Virus record (IMG/VR): IMGVR_UViG_3300042554_001072
Span: 1-22,821 of that record
DNA length: 22,821 nt
Strand: one strand, 5' to 3'
Source of the DNA: a virus
In this document: positions 1 through 6,100 of the stretch, piece by piece
Layout: each line of letters opens with the position of its first letter
How positions within the stretch are numbered: the stretch's first letter is position 1
The notes under the pieces: model-generated
The model's database searches: none
What the model was told of the DNA's origin: nothing
What the model saw: the letters and a program-made list of their open reading frames with translations, nothing else
Program-made: the position numbers and the translations under genes

Positions 1-2
1 GC

Positions 3-21
3 GGGGGGGGGGGGGGGGGGG
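3..21. repeat. Homopolymer of 19 G
   Basis: Nineteen consecutive G on the + strand at the extreme left of the window. It abuts, one base away, the -12 end of a leftward sigma-54-like element (23-39), so a leftward start site about 12 bases further on would lie inside the tract. A similar tract sits in the same relation to a second motif at 951-971. Its true length is uncertain because such runs are error-prone in sequencing and assembly. Confidence 0.85.
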
Positions 22-22
22 T

Positions 23-39
23 AGCAAGTTCTATGCCAA
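23..39 (-). promoter_or_regulatory. Sigma-54-like -24/-12 element, pair A, leftward
   Basis: On the minus strand this reads TTGGCATAGAACTTGCT, close to the sigma-54 consensus (TTGGCAC, four or five bases, TTGCW). The GG and GC landmarks are exactly 12 bases apart. It is the left arm of an imperfect palindrome with 47-63 and points out of the window. No activator site or transcript is visible, so promoter function is inferred. Confidence 0.5.
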
Positions 40-46
40 GGGGGAC

Positions 47-63
47 TTGGCACACTTCCTGCT
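47..63 (+). promoter_or_regulatory. Sigma-54-like -24/-12 element, pair A, rightward
   Basis: TTGGCACACTTCCTGCT has the -24 half intact and one mismatch in the -12 half (CTGC instead of TTGC), with correct 12-base GG-to-GC spacing. With 23-39 it forms a back-to-back pair; the inner arms TGCCAAG and CTTGGCA (34-40 and 46-52) could form a hairpin. Transcription from it would run antisense to the small gene at 98-280, so it may be a protein-binding or RNA-structure element rather than a promoter. Confidence 0.4.
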
Positions 64-69
64 GCGACC

Positions 70-106
70 CTGTACTACTACAAGGTCGGCGGCTGTATTA
101 GTACAG
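70..106 (-). repeat. Inverted repeat at the 3' end of a small gene
   Basis: CTGTACTA (70-77) and TAGTACAG (99-106) are perfect 8-base arms with a 21-base loop, overlapping the stop codon of the leftward gene at 98-280. It could be a 3'-end or termination hairpin for that gene, but no U-run follows on the minus strand. Confidence 0.35.
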
Positions 107-280
107 CTTGTTTAACAGTGTTGTATGTTTATCTAATGACTCTTCCCAGTATTTAGCACTAATGGGTTGTTGTAAATCATTAGACATTTGTATGTAAGTT
201 TTAATGTTATCAATCTTATCTAACAAAGCAATGCGAATAGTGGCGATTTCGTTAGCGTCAATGTCTTTGAGGTTATTCAT
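98..280 (-). CDS. Small KYW-motif protein, copy 1 (unknown function)
   Basis: A 60-residue, charged, probably all-helical protein with no recognised function. The main support that it is real is its paralogue at 1024-1227. Residues 13-59 align without a gap to residues 11-57 of that protein, with about 12 identities in 47, including the R-x-A-L pair, I-x2-I-K and S-x-K-Y-W. No signal peptide, membrane segment or cysteine is seen. It is the last gene of a leftward three-gene cassette (744 to 98), 15 bases after the stop of the preceding gene. There is no Shine-Dalgarno before the ATG at 280. Base composition is AT-rich like the phage genes to the right (about 27% GC over 181-240 by hand count), in contrast to the GC-rich gene at 556-744. 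Confidence 0.65.
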   Translation of the reverse strand: MNNLKDIDANEIATIRIALLDKIDNIKTYIQMSNDLQQPISAKYWEESLDKHTTLLNKLY

Positions 281-295
281 GTATTGTCTATTTGT

Positions 296-508
296 TTAGA
301 GTTGATTCAAGCGATACCCAGTACGAATACAAACTTGACCATACTGCTCTTGTATTGCGAGCCAGTATCTAGTGTAGTCTCCAACTGACAAACCCTTCGG
401 ATAAACGATAGGCGTGTTGTTTTCGTTCTTGCCCTTGAACACAGTAAGAACATATTTACGAATACCGCTCTTGTCAGTAAAACTAATAACTTTAGTAGTT
501 TGAGTCAT
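296..508 (-). CDS. Hypothetical 70-residue basic protein
   Basis: A small leftward gene with AT-rich coding, between the GC-rich gene at 556-744 and copy 1 of the KYW protein. The protein alternates beta-prone stretches (KVISFT, KYVLTVFKG) with a polar, aromatic C-terminal half and has one cysteine. I recognise no family. The ATG at 508 is preceded by an AT-rich leader without a ribosome binding site. The 47-base spacer between it and the upstream gene contains an AACAACAAC stretch, matching the spacer after the equivalent gene of the second cassette. This gene is absent from the second cassette. The tight packing makes it a likely gene, but nothing shows what it does. Confidence 0.5.
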   Translation of the reverse strand: MTQTTKVISFTDKSGIRKYVLTVFKGKNENNTPIVYPKGLSVGDYTRYWLAIQEQYGQVCIRTGYRLNQL

Positions 509-555
509 GTTATTTATAAAAAAGGTTTTAGTAGTATTTCTACTACTGTTGTTGT

Positions 556-744
556 TTAGTACTTCCTGTTGAACTCCAATTCGTAGATCTCACGACCGTA
601 CTTCGCAGTGACCGCCTCGCACTCGTCCTCGGTGAGTTCCCGATCCAACACCGTGCTGAATGCGCTGGTCACATACGCCACCGTCGAGGTGCCGCCGTCC
701 ACTTCGATGTCCACCAAGTCCGTCCAATCAATTTCAATCTTCAT
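556..744 (-). CDS. Acidic GC-rich small protein, ELTE motif, copy 1
   Basis: A 62-residue acidic protein with a beta-prone N-terminus (MKIEIDW, VDIEVDGG) and a helical C-terminal part containing ELTEDE and KYGREIYELEF. The type is reminiscent of short phage orphan proteins, but I cannot assign a family. Composition is strikingly different from its neighbours: about 62% GC over 601-660 by hand count, with C or G at most third positions. The 14 bases at 627-640, encoding the ELTE segment, recur exactly at 1329-1342 in the gene of the second cassette, suggesting common descent. It is probably the first gene of a leftward cassette with 296-508 and 98-280. The ATG at 744 lacks a clear ribosome binding site. 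Confidence 0.55.
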   Translation of the reverse strand: MKIEIDWTDLVDIEVDGGTSTVAYVTSAFSTVLDRELTEDECEAVTAKYGREIYELEFNRKY

Positions 745-769
745 GCGTACAGCTTACAGGCGGAGTCGC

Positions 770-821
770 GACTGGTCAACATCTTTCGATCAGTTTTTTT
801 TGGAAATCTTTGACTAGTCAA
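770..821. repeat. Paired palindromic GACTRGTCAA sites
   Basis: GACTGGTCAA (770-779) and GACTAGTCAA (812-821) are direct repeats 42 bases apart, and the second is the core of a perfect palindrome TGACTAGTCA. They lie just upstream of the leftward gene starting at 744, where an operator for its promoter would be expected. A further palindrome, ACCTAG-ACG-CTAGGT, is at 846-860. Binding function is inferred only. Confidence 0.3.
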
Positions 822-885
822 TGGGCGGTACTAACTACAGCCTGGACCTAGACGCTAGGTACTCAAAAATAGTTTGCGAAAAGCG

Positions 886-915
886 TTGACGCCGCGCACG
901 GGTCGAGGGTACAAT
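886..915 (+). promoter_or_regulatory. Sigma-70-like rightward promoter
   Basis: TTGACG at 886-891 and TACAAT at 910-915 are separated by 18 bases, a plausible -35/-10 pair. A 10-base-arm palindrome begins immediately after (916-939), where the start site would lie. No convincing rightward gene follows, so any transcript would be antisense to the cassette at 1024-1473. Confidence 0.35.
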
Positions 916-939
916 GGGGTATCCCAAGGGGGATACCCC
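916..939. promoter_or_regulatory. Perfect palindrome (possible operator)
   Basis: GGGGTATCCC (916-925) and GGGATACCCC (930-939) are perfect 10-base arms around a 4-base AAGG loop. Its position directly downstream of the sigma-70-like -10 element suggests an operator or a 5' hairpin. It runs into the C15/G21 tract. Confidence 0.45.
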
Positions 940-971
940 CCCCCCCCCCCGGGGGGGGGGGGGGGGGGGGG
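936..971. repeat. C15-G21 homopolymer junction
   Basis: Fifteen C (936-950) are followed directly by twenty-one G (951-971). The block is self-complementary and could fold on itself or form a G-quadruplex. The G side ends one base before the -12 end of a leftward sigma-54-like element (972-988), as at 3-39. It may be a natural slippage tract or a false join between two assemblies that each ended in a homopolymer. Confidence 0.8.
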
Positions 972-988
972 AGCAGCTTCCATGCCAG
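972..988 (-). promoter_or_regulatory. Sigma-54-like -24/-12 element, pair B, leftward
   Basis: On the minus strand this reads CTGGCATGGAAGCTGCT: the -24 half matches except for the T after GGCA, the -12 half has CTGC for TTGC, and GG-to-GC spacing is 12. It faces the leftward cassette that begins at 744. The predicted start site lies within the G21 tract. Promoter function is inferred. Confidence 0.45.
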
Positions 989-993
989 CGAGG

Positions 994-1010
994 TTGGCAC
1001 GGATCTTGCT
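994..1010 (+). promoter_or_regulatory. Sigma-54-like -24/-12 element, pair B, rightward (consensus match)
   Basis: TTGGCACGGATCTTGCT matches every fixed position of the published sigma-54 consensus (TTGGCACGRNNNTTGCW) with the correct spacing. It is back to back with 972-988. It would transcribe antisense to the small gene at 1024-1227, so either an antisense or leader RNA is made, or the motif serves another DNA-binding role. The flanking GGCAC and GTGCC (996-1000 and 1011-1015) could also pair as a hairpin. Confidence 0.55.
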
Positions 1011-1023
1011 GTGCCTTATTGTA

Positions 1024-1227
1024 TTACCATACAGGCTTACTGTTATTATCTAGTACATCAACAGCATTTGTCACTGATGCCATCTCGTCTTGCCAGTATT
1101 TAACAGAATCTTCTGCATTATGCTGTCGTGCAACAGCCAATTCTCTTTTGATAAACTCAATTCGATGTGACAAAGCAAAGCGCAAAACAAACTTAGTTTC
1201 GCTGTCGAGTTCGATATTGTATTTCAT
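1024..1227 (-). CDS. Small KYW-motif protein, copy 2 (unknown function)
   Basis: A 67-residue helical, charged protein, paralogous to the product of 98-280 over 47 gap-free positions, with R-x-A-L, I-x2-I-K and S-x-K-Y-W shared. Function is unknown, and there is no membrane segment or metal-binding motif. It follows the GC-rich gene at 1252-1473 after a 24-base spacer made largely of CAA repeats on the minus strand. Such an unstructured leader, without Shine-Dalgarno, ends at the ATG at 1227. The stop lies 14 bases from the pair B rightward motif. Recurrence of the same gene type in a second cassette is the best evidence that this block is coding. Confidence 0.65.
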   Translation of the reverse strand: MKYNIELDSETKFVLRFALSHRIEFIKRELAVARQHNAEDSVKYWQDEMASVTNAVDVLDNNSKPVW

Positions 1228-1251
1228 GTTGTTACTGTGTTGTTGTTGTTG

Positions 1252-1473
1252 TTAGATAGTGCCAACCAATTCCATCATCCAAGAGTCGCGACGTTCGTCA
1301 AACCAGATGTTCGCCTCGGCCTTCTCGGCCTCGGTGAGTTCCATCGGCTCGCCGCCCCAAGACTCAGGGATCGGTCCCGTGAAGTCTTCGATGCGGAGCG
1401 CGATCATGTCGCTCAGGTTGCTCTCGGCGCTGATGTTGGCGAAGTCGTTCGTCATGGAATTAAAGTAGGGCAA
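1252..1473 (-). CDS. Acidic GC-rich small protein, ELTE motif, copy 2
   Basis: A 73-residue acidic protein. The N-terminal half is polar. The C-terminal half contains ELTEAEKAEA followed by a tryptophan-rich helix (WFDERRDSW). Composition is GC-rich (about 67% over 1321-1380 by hand count), unlike the AT-rich KYW gene next to it. The 14 bases at 1329-1342 are identical to 627-640 in the first cassette and encode the same ELTE residues; the rest of the two proteins is barely similar. I assign no function. The start at 1473 is the first ATG; a second in-frame methionine (residue 7) is an equally possible start. A leftward sigma-54-like element sits at 1590-1606, about 117 bases upstream. Confidence 0.55.
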   Translation of the reverse strand: MPYFNSMTNDFANISAESNLSDMIALRIEDFTGPIPESWGGEPMELTEAEKAEANIWFDERRDSWMMELVGTI

Positions 1474-1540
1474 AACAGCTTTTCCGTCTAGAACTTTTCG
1501 CGTTTTTTTGCAGATTTTTTTCGCGCCTGAGCAGCGCAGG

Positions 1541-1557
1541 TTGGCACAGAACGTGCT
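1541..1557 (+). promoter_or_regulatory. Sigma-54-like -24/-12 element, pair C, rightward
   Basis: TTGGCACAGAACGTGCT has an intact -24 half, a -12 half with one mismatch (GTGC for TTGC) and 12-base GG-to-GC spacing. It points toward the endonuclease and glycosylation operon, whose first start codon is at 1948. It also contains GCAC-N5-GTGC, a small palindrome that could instead be a repressor site. Confidence 0.45.
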
Positions 1558-1589
1558 TGACAGGGGGGGTTTAATTTCACACTACACCT

Positions 1590-1606
1590 AGCACAAACCG
1601 TGCCAA
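1590..1606 (-). promoter_or_regulatory. Sigma-54-like -24/-12 element, pair C, leftward
   Basis: On the minus strand this reads TTGGCACGGTTTGTGCT: consensus -24 half with the following G, one mismatch in the -12 half, correct spacing. It lies upstream of the leftward gene starting at 1473 and faces 1541-1557; the two together form a long inverted repeat. Promoter activity is inferred from motif and position. Confidence 0.5.
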
Positions 1607-1688
1607 GGTGGGGGGAGGGGGGGTCAATCTCCCCCGTTTTTCTAAAAAAAAAGTTCTTGTTTTTTCTGCTGTAACGGCAGGGGGAGGG

Positions 1689-1847
1689 TATTCTCAATCT
1701 CTCAACTCATTTTATTCTATCTTATATATCCTCCAATATATCTAACTTACATATTATATCTATTATTCATATCTACTCTTTCTTATATCAATAACAACAC
1801 AACCCATACCCCCCTCTCCCCTATTAAAAAAAACAAAACAAAAACAA
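1689..1847 (+). other. G-free tract on the + strand
   Basis: There is no G on the + strand across 159 consecutive bases, and only three (1848, 1883, 1885) up to 1921. The first half is T/C/A-rich and the second is A-rich with C runs. A rightward transcript through it would have an almost unstructured leader. The sequence on its left is the opposite, with runs of six or more G, so strand asymmetry switches abruptly at 1688. Confidence 0.8.
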
Positions 1848-1947
1848 GCCATAATCCCCTATAAAAAACACAAAAAAAATCCGAGCCATATATTTTCTAA
1901 AACAAAAAAATAAAAAACAAAGCTTTTACATATACAATATACTATAA

Positions 1948-2304
1948 ATGTGTACAAAAGTCTGCCGCAATTGTAAAAACGAAAAAGACATAAGTGAATT
2001 CCCATTCTTTTCCACAAGTGACGCTGGCAGAAAGAACACTTGCAAGTCATGCAATAACGAACTCAGTTCATTGCGCCGAAACCTACGGTCTCAAAACCCC
2101 CCACCTCCTCCCGGCAACTGCCCGATATGCAAAAAACATACAACATCATGGATATTAGATCATTGTCACTTTGATAACACATTTCGCGGCTATATATGTA
2201 ACAGTTGTAATTTAGGAATTGGTAGATTCGATGATAATATTTCTATTCTTTATAACGCTATTGAATACTTAAATACGGAAAATAACATAGAATACAATAT
2301 ATGA
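1948..2304 (+). CDS. Recombination endonuclease VII-like HNH protein
   Basis: A 118-residue protein with two parts. Residues 6-35 hold C-x2-C and C-x2-C pairs (C6, C9, C32, C35), probably a zinc finger. After a proline run (51-55), residues 58-109 match the endonuclease VII/His-Me finger core: C58-x2-C61, LDHCH at 70-74, then RGYICNSCN at 80-88, giving the second cysteine pair C84/C87, and a helical tail ending NAIEYL. T4 endonuclease VII resolves branched DNA, but most phage relatives are uncharacterised and many are mobile HNH nucleases. Its stop overlaps the next start as ATGA (2301-2304), so it heads the coupled operon. The position at the junction between the odd left region and the operon would suit a mobile nuclease, but no flanking repeats or split host gene were seen. 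Confidence 0.85.
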   Translation: MCTKVCRNCKNEKDISEFPFFSTSDAGRKNTCKSCNNELSSLRRNLRSQNPPPPPGNCPICKKHTTSWILDHCHFDNTFRGYICNSCNLGIGRFDDNISILYNAIEYLNTENNIEYNI

Positions 2305-3116
2305 GAATATTGATTACTGGCGGCAGCGGCTTTATCGGCACTCATTTAATAAATAGGCTATTGAATGATGGACACGAAATATACAATCTAGATAAAATTC
2401 CCAGCCCCGCACTCCCTGATCATCGGCAAAAAATCATAGACATATTAGATATCGACATTAACGATAGTATATTTAATGATAAAGATTGTATTATTCATCT
2501 TGCTGCAATGGTAAGTGTGCCGAAATCATTCGACGATCCAGTAAACTGTTTTGGCAATAATACATTCTTGACTATAAAAATGTTATCAGCCGCCAAACTC
2601 CACAATATAAAGAAATTTATATTCTCATCTAGCGCAGCAGTATATGGTAATAAAGAAGGCGCAGTTAGTGAAACAGATGTTACAGAACCGAATAGCCCTT
2701 ACGGATTAGATAAGTTAGTGTCCGAAAAGTATATACAAATGTATTGTCAGTTGTGGGGCATTGATTATTTAATACTGCGATTCTTTAATGTATATGGCGC
2801 TGGACAGAATCCGCAATATGCTGGAGTGATAACTGCATTTAATATCGCCGCTCAGAAAAAAGAACCGCTGGTTATCTATGGAGACGGCGAACAAACTAGA
2901 GATTTTATAAGCGTAAATGACGTATGTAATTATATCTCTAGACTATCTATTCTTATGGTTAAGAACGAGATATTTAATATCGGAACCGGCAACTCTATTT
3001 CTATAAATTCTCTTGCAAAACAGTTTGGCAATAATATAATATACAAGGAAGCAAAGAAAGAAGTGCGTCATTCTTGCGCGGATATAAATAAATTATCTAA
3101 ATTATTAAATCAATGA
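2301..3116 (+). CDS. NAD-dependent sugar-nucleotide epimerase/dehydratase (short)
   Basis: An extended short-chain dehydrogenase/reductase of the GalE/UDP-sugar epimerase type, expected to convert a nucleotide sugar for the glycosyltransferases that follow. Visible features: Rossmann GGSGFIG at 7-13, a following acidic D31, the SSSAAVYG strand at 109-116 with the catalytic Ser/Thr region, Y134-x3-K138, and GDGEQTRDFISVNDV at 194-208, typical of UDP-hexose or UDP-HexNAc 4-epimerases. At 271 residues it is about 40 short of the usual 310-330. It stops inside the C-terminal substrate-binding part, just after the HSCADINKL segment, without the final helix. It overlaps both neighbours by ATGA (2301-2304 and 3113-3116). 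The exact substrate cannot be read from the sequence, and dehydratase activity is not excluded. Confidence 0.9.
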   Translation: MRILITGGSGFIGTHLINRLLNDGHEIYNLDKIPSPALPDHRQKIIDILDIDINDSIFNDKDCIIHLAAMVSVPKSFDDPVNCFGNNTFLTIKMLSAAKLHNIKKFIFSSSAAVYGNKEGAVSETDVTEPNSPYGLDKLVSEKYIQMYCQLWGIDYLILRFFNVYGAGQNPQYAGVITAFNIAAQKKEPLVIYGDGEQTRDFISVNDVCNYISRLSILMVKNEIFNIGTGNSISINSLAKQFGNNIIYKEAKKEVRHSCADINKLSKLLNQ

Positions 3117-6100
3117 ATTATTACGTTACTCATTGCGATTCTACATTTTTGAAATACGCCGAAAGACTGTTTGAAACATTATCTATCTTCAGTGATTATA
3201 AAATAATCTTTTATACAGTTGATTTTGATTATAAGTCTAAATTTAATAATGTAATTTGTATCAGATATGATTCCAGAAAAAACAATAGATTATTTGATGA
3301 TTATTCTTTAAATACCGCAAAAGACGATTCTTATAAAGCATTTAATGTTTTTTTTAAGCCGTTTATTGTTGATCATTTATTAAATATTCAAAAATATAAT
3401 AATGACAATTTTTGTTATCTTGACGCGGATTGTTTAGCGACTCTTAATTGCGATAACATATTTAAACAAGCTGATAACATAATTGATTATCCGTTAATGA
3501 ATAGATGTTGTTATGAATATTTGATAATGAATGGAGCTGGAGATCCTTTTATAGGTAATTCACTTGATCTAAATTTAACTTTAGAAAGTAAATTAATAAA
3601 ATTTCTAAATTATGATTTAAATTCAAGAAAACAATATGTTCAAACTGGCGTATTTTTATTTAATAATAAGTGTTTAGATTTTATTAAGCAATGGTGCGAA
3701 ATATGTTCTATTCCAGAGATAATAAAAAATTGGAAAATTTATACTCCATTTCATGAAGAAACAGTTGCCAATTGTATATTGTGGAAGAAAGATAAATTGA
3801 TTGATTTAAGTCAAAGCTTAATAAATTTGCCATATAATACAGAAAACTATGATTTATCTTTTCAGAAAATAAAAGAAATGATGGAATGTTTGAGTAACGC
3901 AAGATATGAAAAATATTTCTTGCAAACGTGGTGTTTGATTCCTGCGAAAAATGATTTAAAAAATTTATTTTTTTATCATGGTAAAGTTTCAGACAATGAA
4001 TATAATTATATCAAAGACTACATGACTAATAATTATTTATTAAAAATACATTCTCAATCTTTAGGTGATACTATTGCCGCAACTCCTACATTACGAAAGT
4101 TATATAACTCATACAATAAAAAAATAGATGTTATAACTCATCATCCTGATCTTTTTAAAAATAATAAATATGTAGATAAAATATATTCTTTTTCAGATTC
4201 GATAAATGAAAAATTTTATAAAGAAACGTTTAATACTTTTCTAGGAGTTGGTGGTGAAAAGAATAAATATGGAGTCGAAAAGAAACACAATACAATTGAT
4301 ATTCGGCAATTTCATGCGATAGATTTAGGCTTCACATTAAATGAAAAAGAAATGGAATATGATTATATTCCTGATGCTTATATTGAAATAGAAAACTTAC
4401 CGAACGATTATGTATGTCTACACGTTGCAAACACTTGGCCTTCTCGTACATACTCTGATGAAAATTGGCAAATTTTAATAAATAAATTAAATAATAAAAA
4501 TATACCTGTTGTTTTAATAGGAAAAAACGGTAATGAAACTGGTTTTTTCAATGTGGACAAGCCTACGAAAAAATTAAATTTTAAAAAGGGTTTGGATTTA
4601 ACTAATAAACTGTCTATTTCACAATGTTGGCATGTTATAAACAAATCAAAATATTTTGTGACTATGGATTCTGGTTTATTACATTTAGCTGGTACTACTG
4701 ATACTGAAATATTACAATTAGGTTCTTCAATAAATAATAAGTTACGCGCACCATACAGAAACAACTCTCAATCTTATAAATATAAATATATAAGTGGTTC
4801 GTGTGATATATTTTGCGCTTCTGATATTAAATATGGTGTTAAAGAATGGAAAACTATCCAAGGAATTCCTCCTCTTATAAAATGTTTAGAAGATAAAAGT
4901 AGTTTTGAATGCCATCCAAGTCCGCAATTAATTATTGATTGTATTTCGTTTGATGAAATGAATAATTCAAAAAATGAAAAAAAGAAATTTCTTTTTATTA
5001 CGCCGCATTTATCAACCGGAGGTAGTCCAAAATATTTAGAGTGGCTCATCTCCGATAAAATTAAAGAAAGTTATGAGATAAAAGTAATTGAATGGAATTT
5101 ATATAGTTGGCAATATAATGTTCAAAGAAATTCTGTAATTGAATTAGTTGGTGAAGATAATTTTATATCTTTAGGATCTTATGAAAATGACTCTTATTAT
5201 TTTTCACAAAAAGAAAAAGAAGTTATTGAGTTAATAAATAAATTTCAGCCAAATTATATTCACTTGAATGAAGTGGCTGAAAATTTTGCTATCAAAGGCA
5301 TGTCTGATAATTTCTTATCTCTTTTATACGATAAAAACAGAAAATATGAAATATATGAAACTTCTCATGCTAAAAATACAGTTTTTAAAGACAAGCGTTT
5401 TATGCCTGATGAGTTTTGGCCTGTAATTCAATATCATTATGATATAATTAAATCTTTCACAGATAATGTAAGATTAGTTGAATGTGATTTATCAAAAAAT
5501 ATAAGACCCGATAGAAATAAAACTTTAATTTCTTTAGGATTAAATCCTAATTATTTTCATGTTTTGCAGGTTGGTTTATTCAATAAAAATAAAAATCAAA
5601 AATATACATTTGATTTAGCTAAAAATCTAATTGATAAAAAAGTTCAATTTCATTTCGTAGGAAATTTATGTTATATTGATGAATGTAACATAGATAAACA
5701 ACAAATAAATTGTAAAATATGGGGCGAAAGAAATGATGTTGATATTTTTATGTCATGCATGGATTTATTTATTATGCCGTCTTTCGAAGAATTGAATCCG
5801 ATAGCTTTAAAAGAAGCTATTTCTTGGGACATGAAATGTTTTATAAACGATTGGCCTACAATTCAAAATAAATATAGAAACATAAATAATGTAGAATTTA
5901 TATCGAAAAATAATGTTCAAGATCATATAAATTCTAAAGCTAAACCTTTATTAAATAATTTTAAATTTACTGATGTAGAAAATAATAATATCATTTGTAC
6001 TTACTTTCCAACTCCCAAAATAGAAATTTTAGGCAATGATGATTGTTTTTATAATATAAAATTTTTAGATAAAGATACTGGTATTTTACATTATGAAACT

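Larger units (their letters stand above)
1474..1947. other. Non-coding control region between leftward and rightward blocks
   Basis: No credible gene was found in these 474 bases. The left part holds the convergent sigma-54-like pair C, a G7 run (1563-1569), a G6-A-G7 run around 1609-1622, and CTCCCCC/GGGGGAG arms (1629-1635 and 1680-1686). The right part is the G-depleted tract from 1689. Immediately before the gene at 1948 the sequence is AT-rich and includes ACAATATACTATAA, which may contain a -10-like element. This is the divergence point between the leftward cassettes and the rightward glycosylation operon. Confidence 0.6.

Noticed and set aside
34-52. Hairpin TGCCAAG/CTTGGCA as an intrinsic terminator
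   Set aside because: No T-run follows on either strand; the arms are better explained as the -24 halves of two opposed motifs.
914-1255. Rightward frame starting within the sigma-70-like -10 element and crossing the C/G tract
   Set aside because: The product is low-complexity (Pro, Gly, Leu, Cys runs) and the frame is antisense to the KYW gene, which has a paralogue. The start codon would lie upstream of the expected transcript start.
1488-1697. Minus-strand frame of 69 residues in the control region
   Set aside because: It crosses the motif pair and poly-A/G runs, has no recognisable pattern and has a basic low-complexity composition; it is treated as chance.
1948-2304. Insertion-sequence or homing boundary at the HNH gene
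   Set aside because: No terminal inverted repeats, target duplication, transposase or integrase was seen; the gene is coupled by ATGA to the operon.
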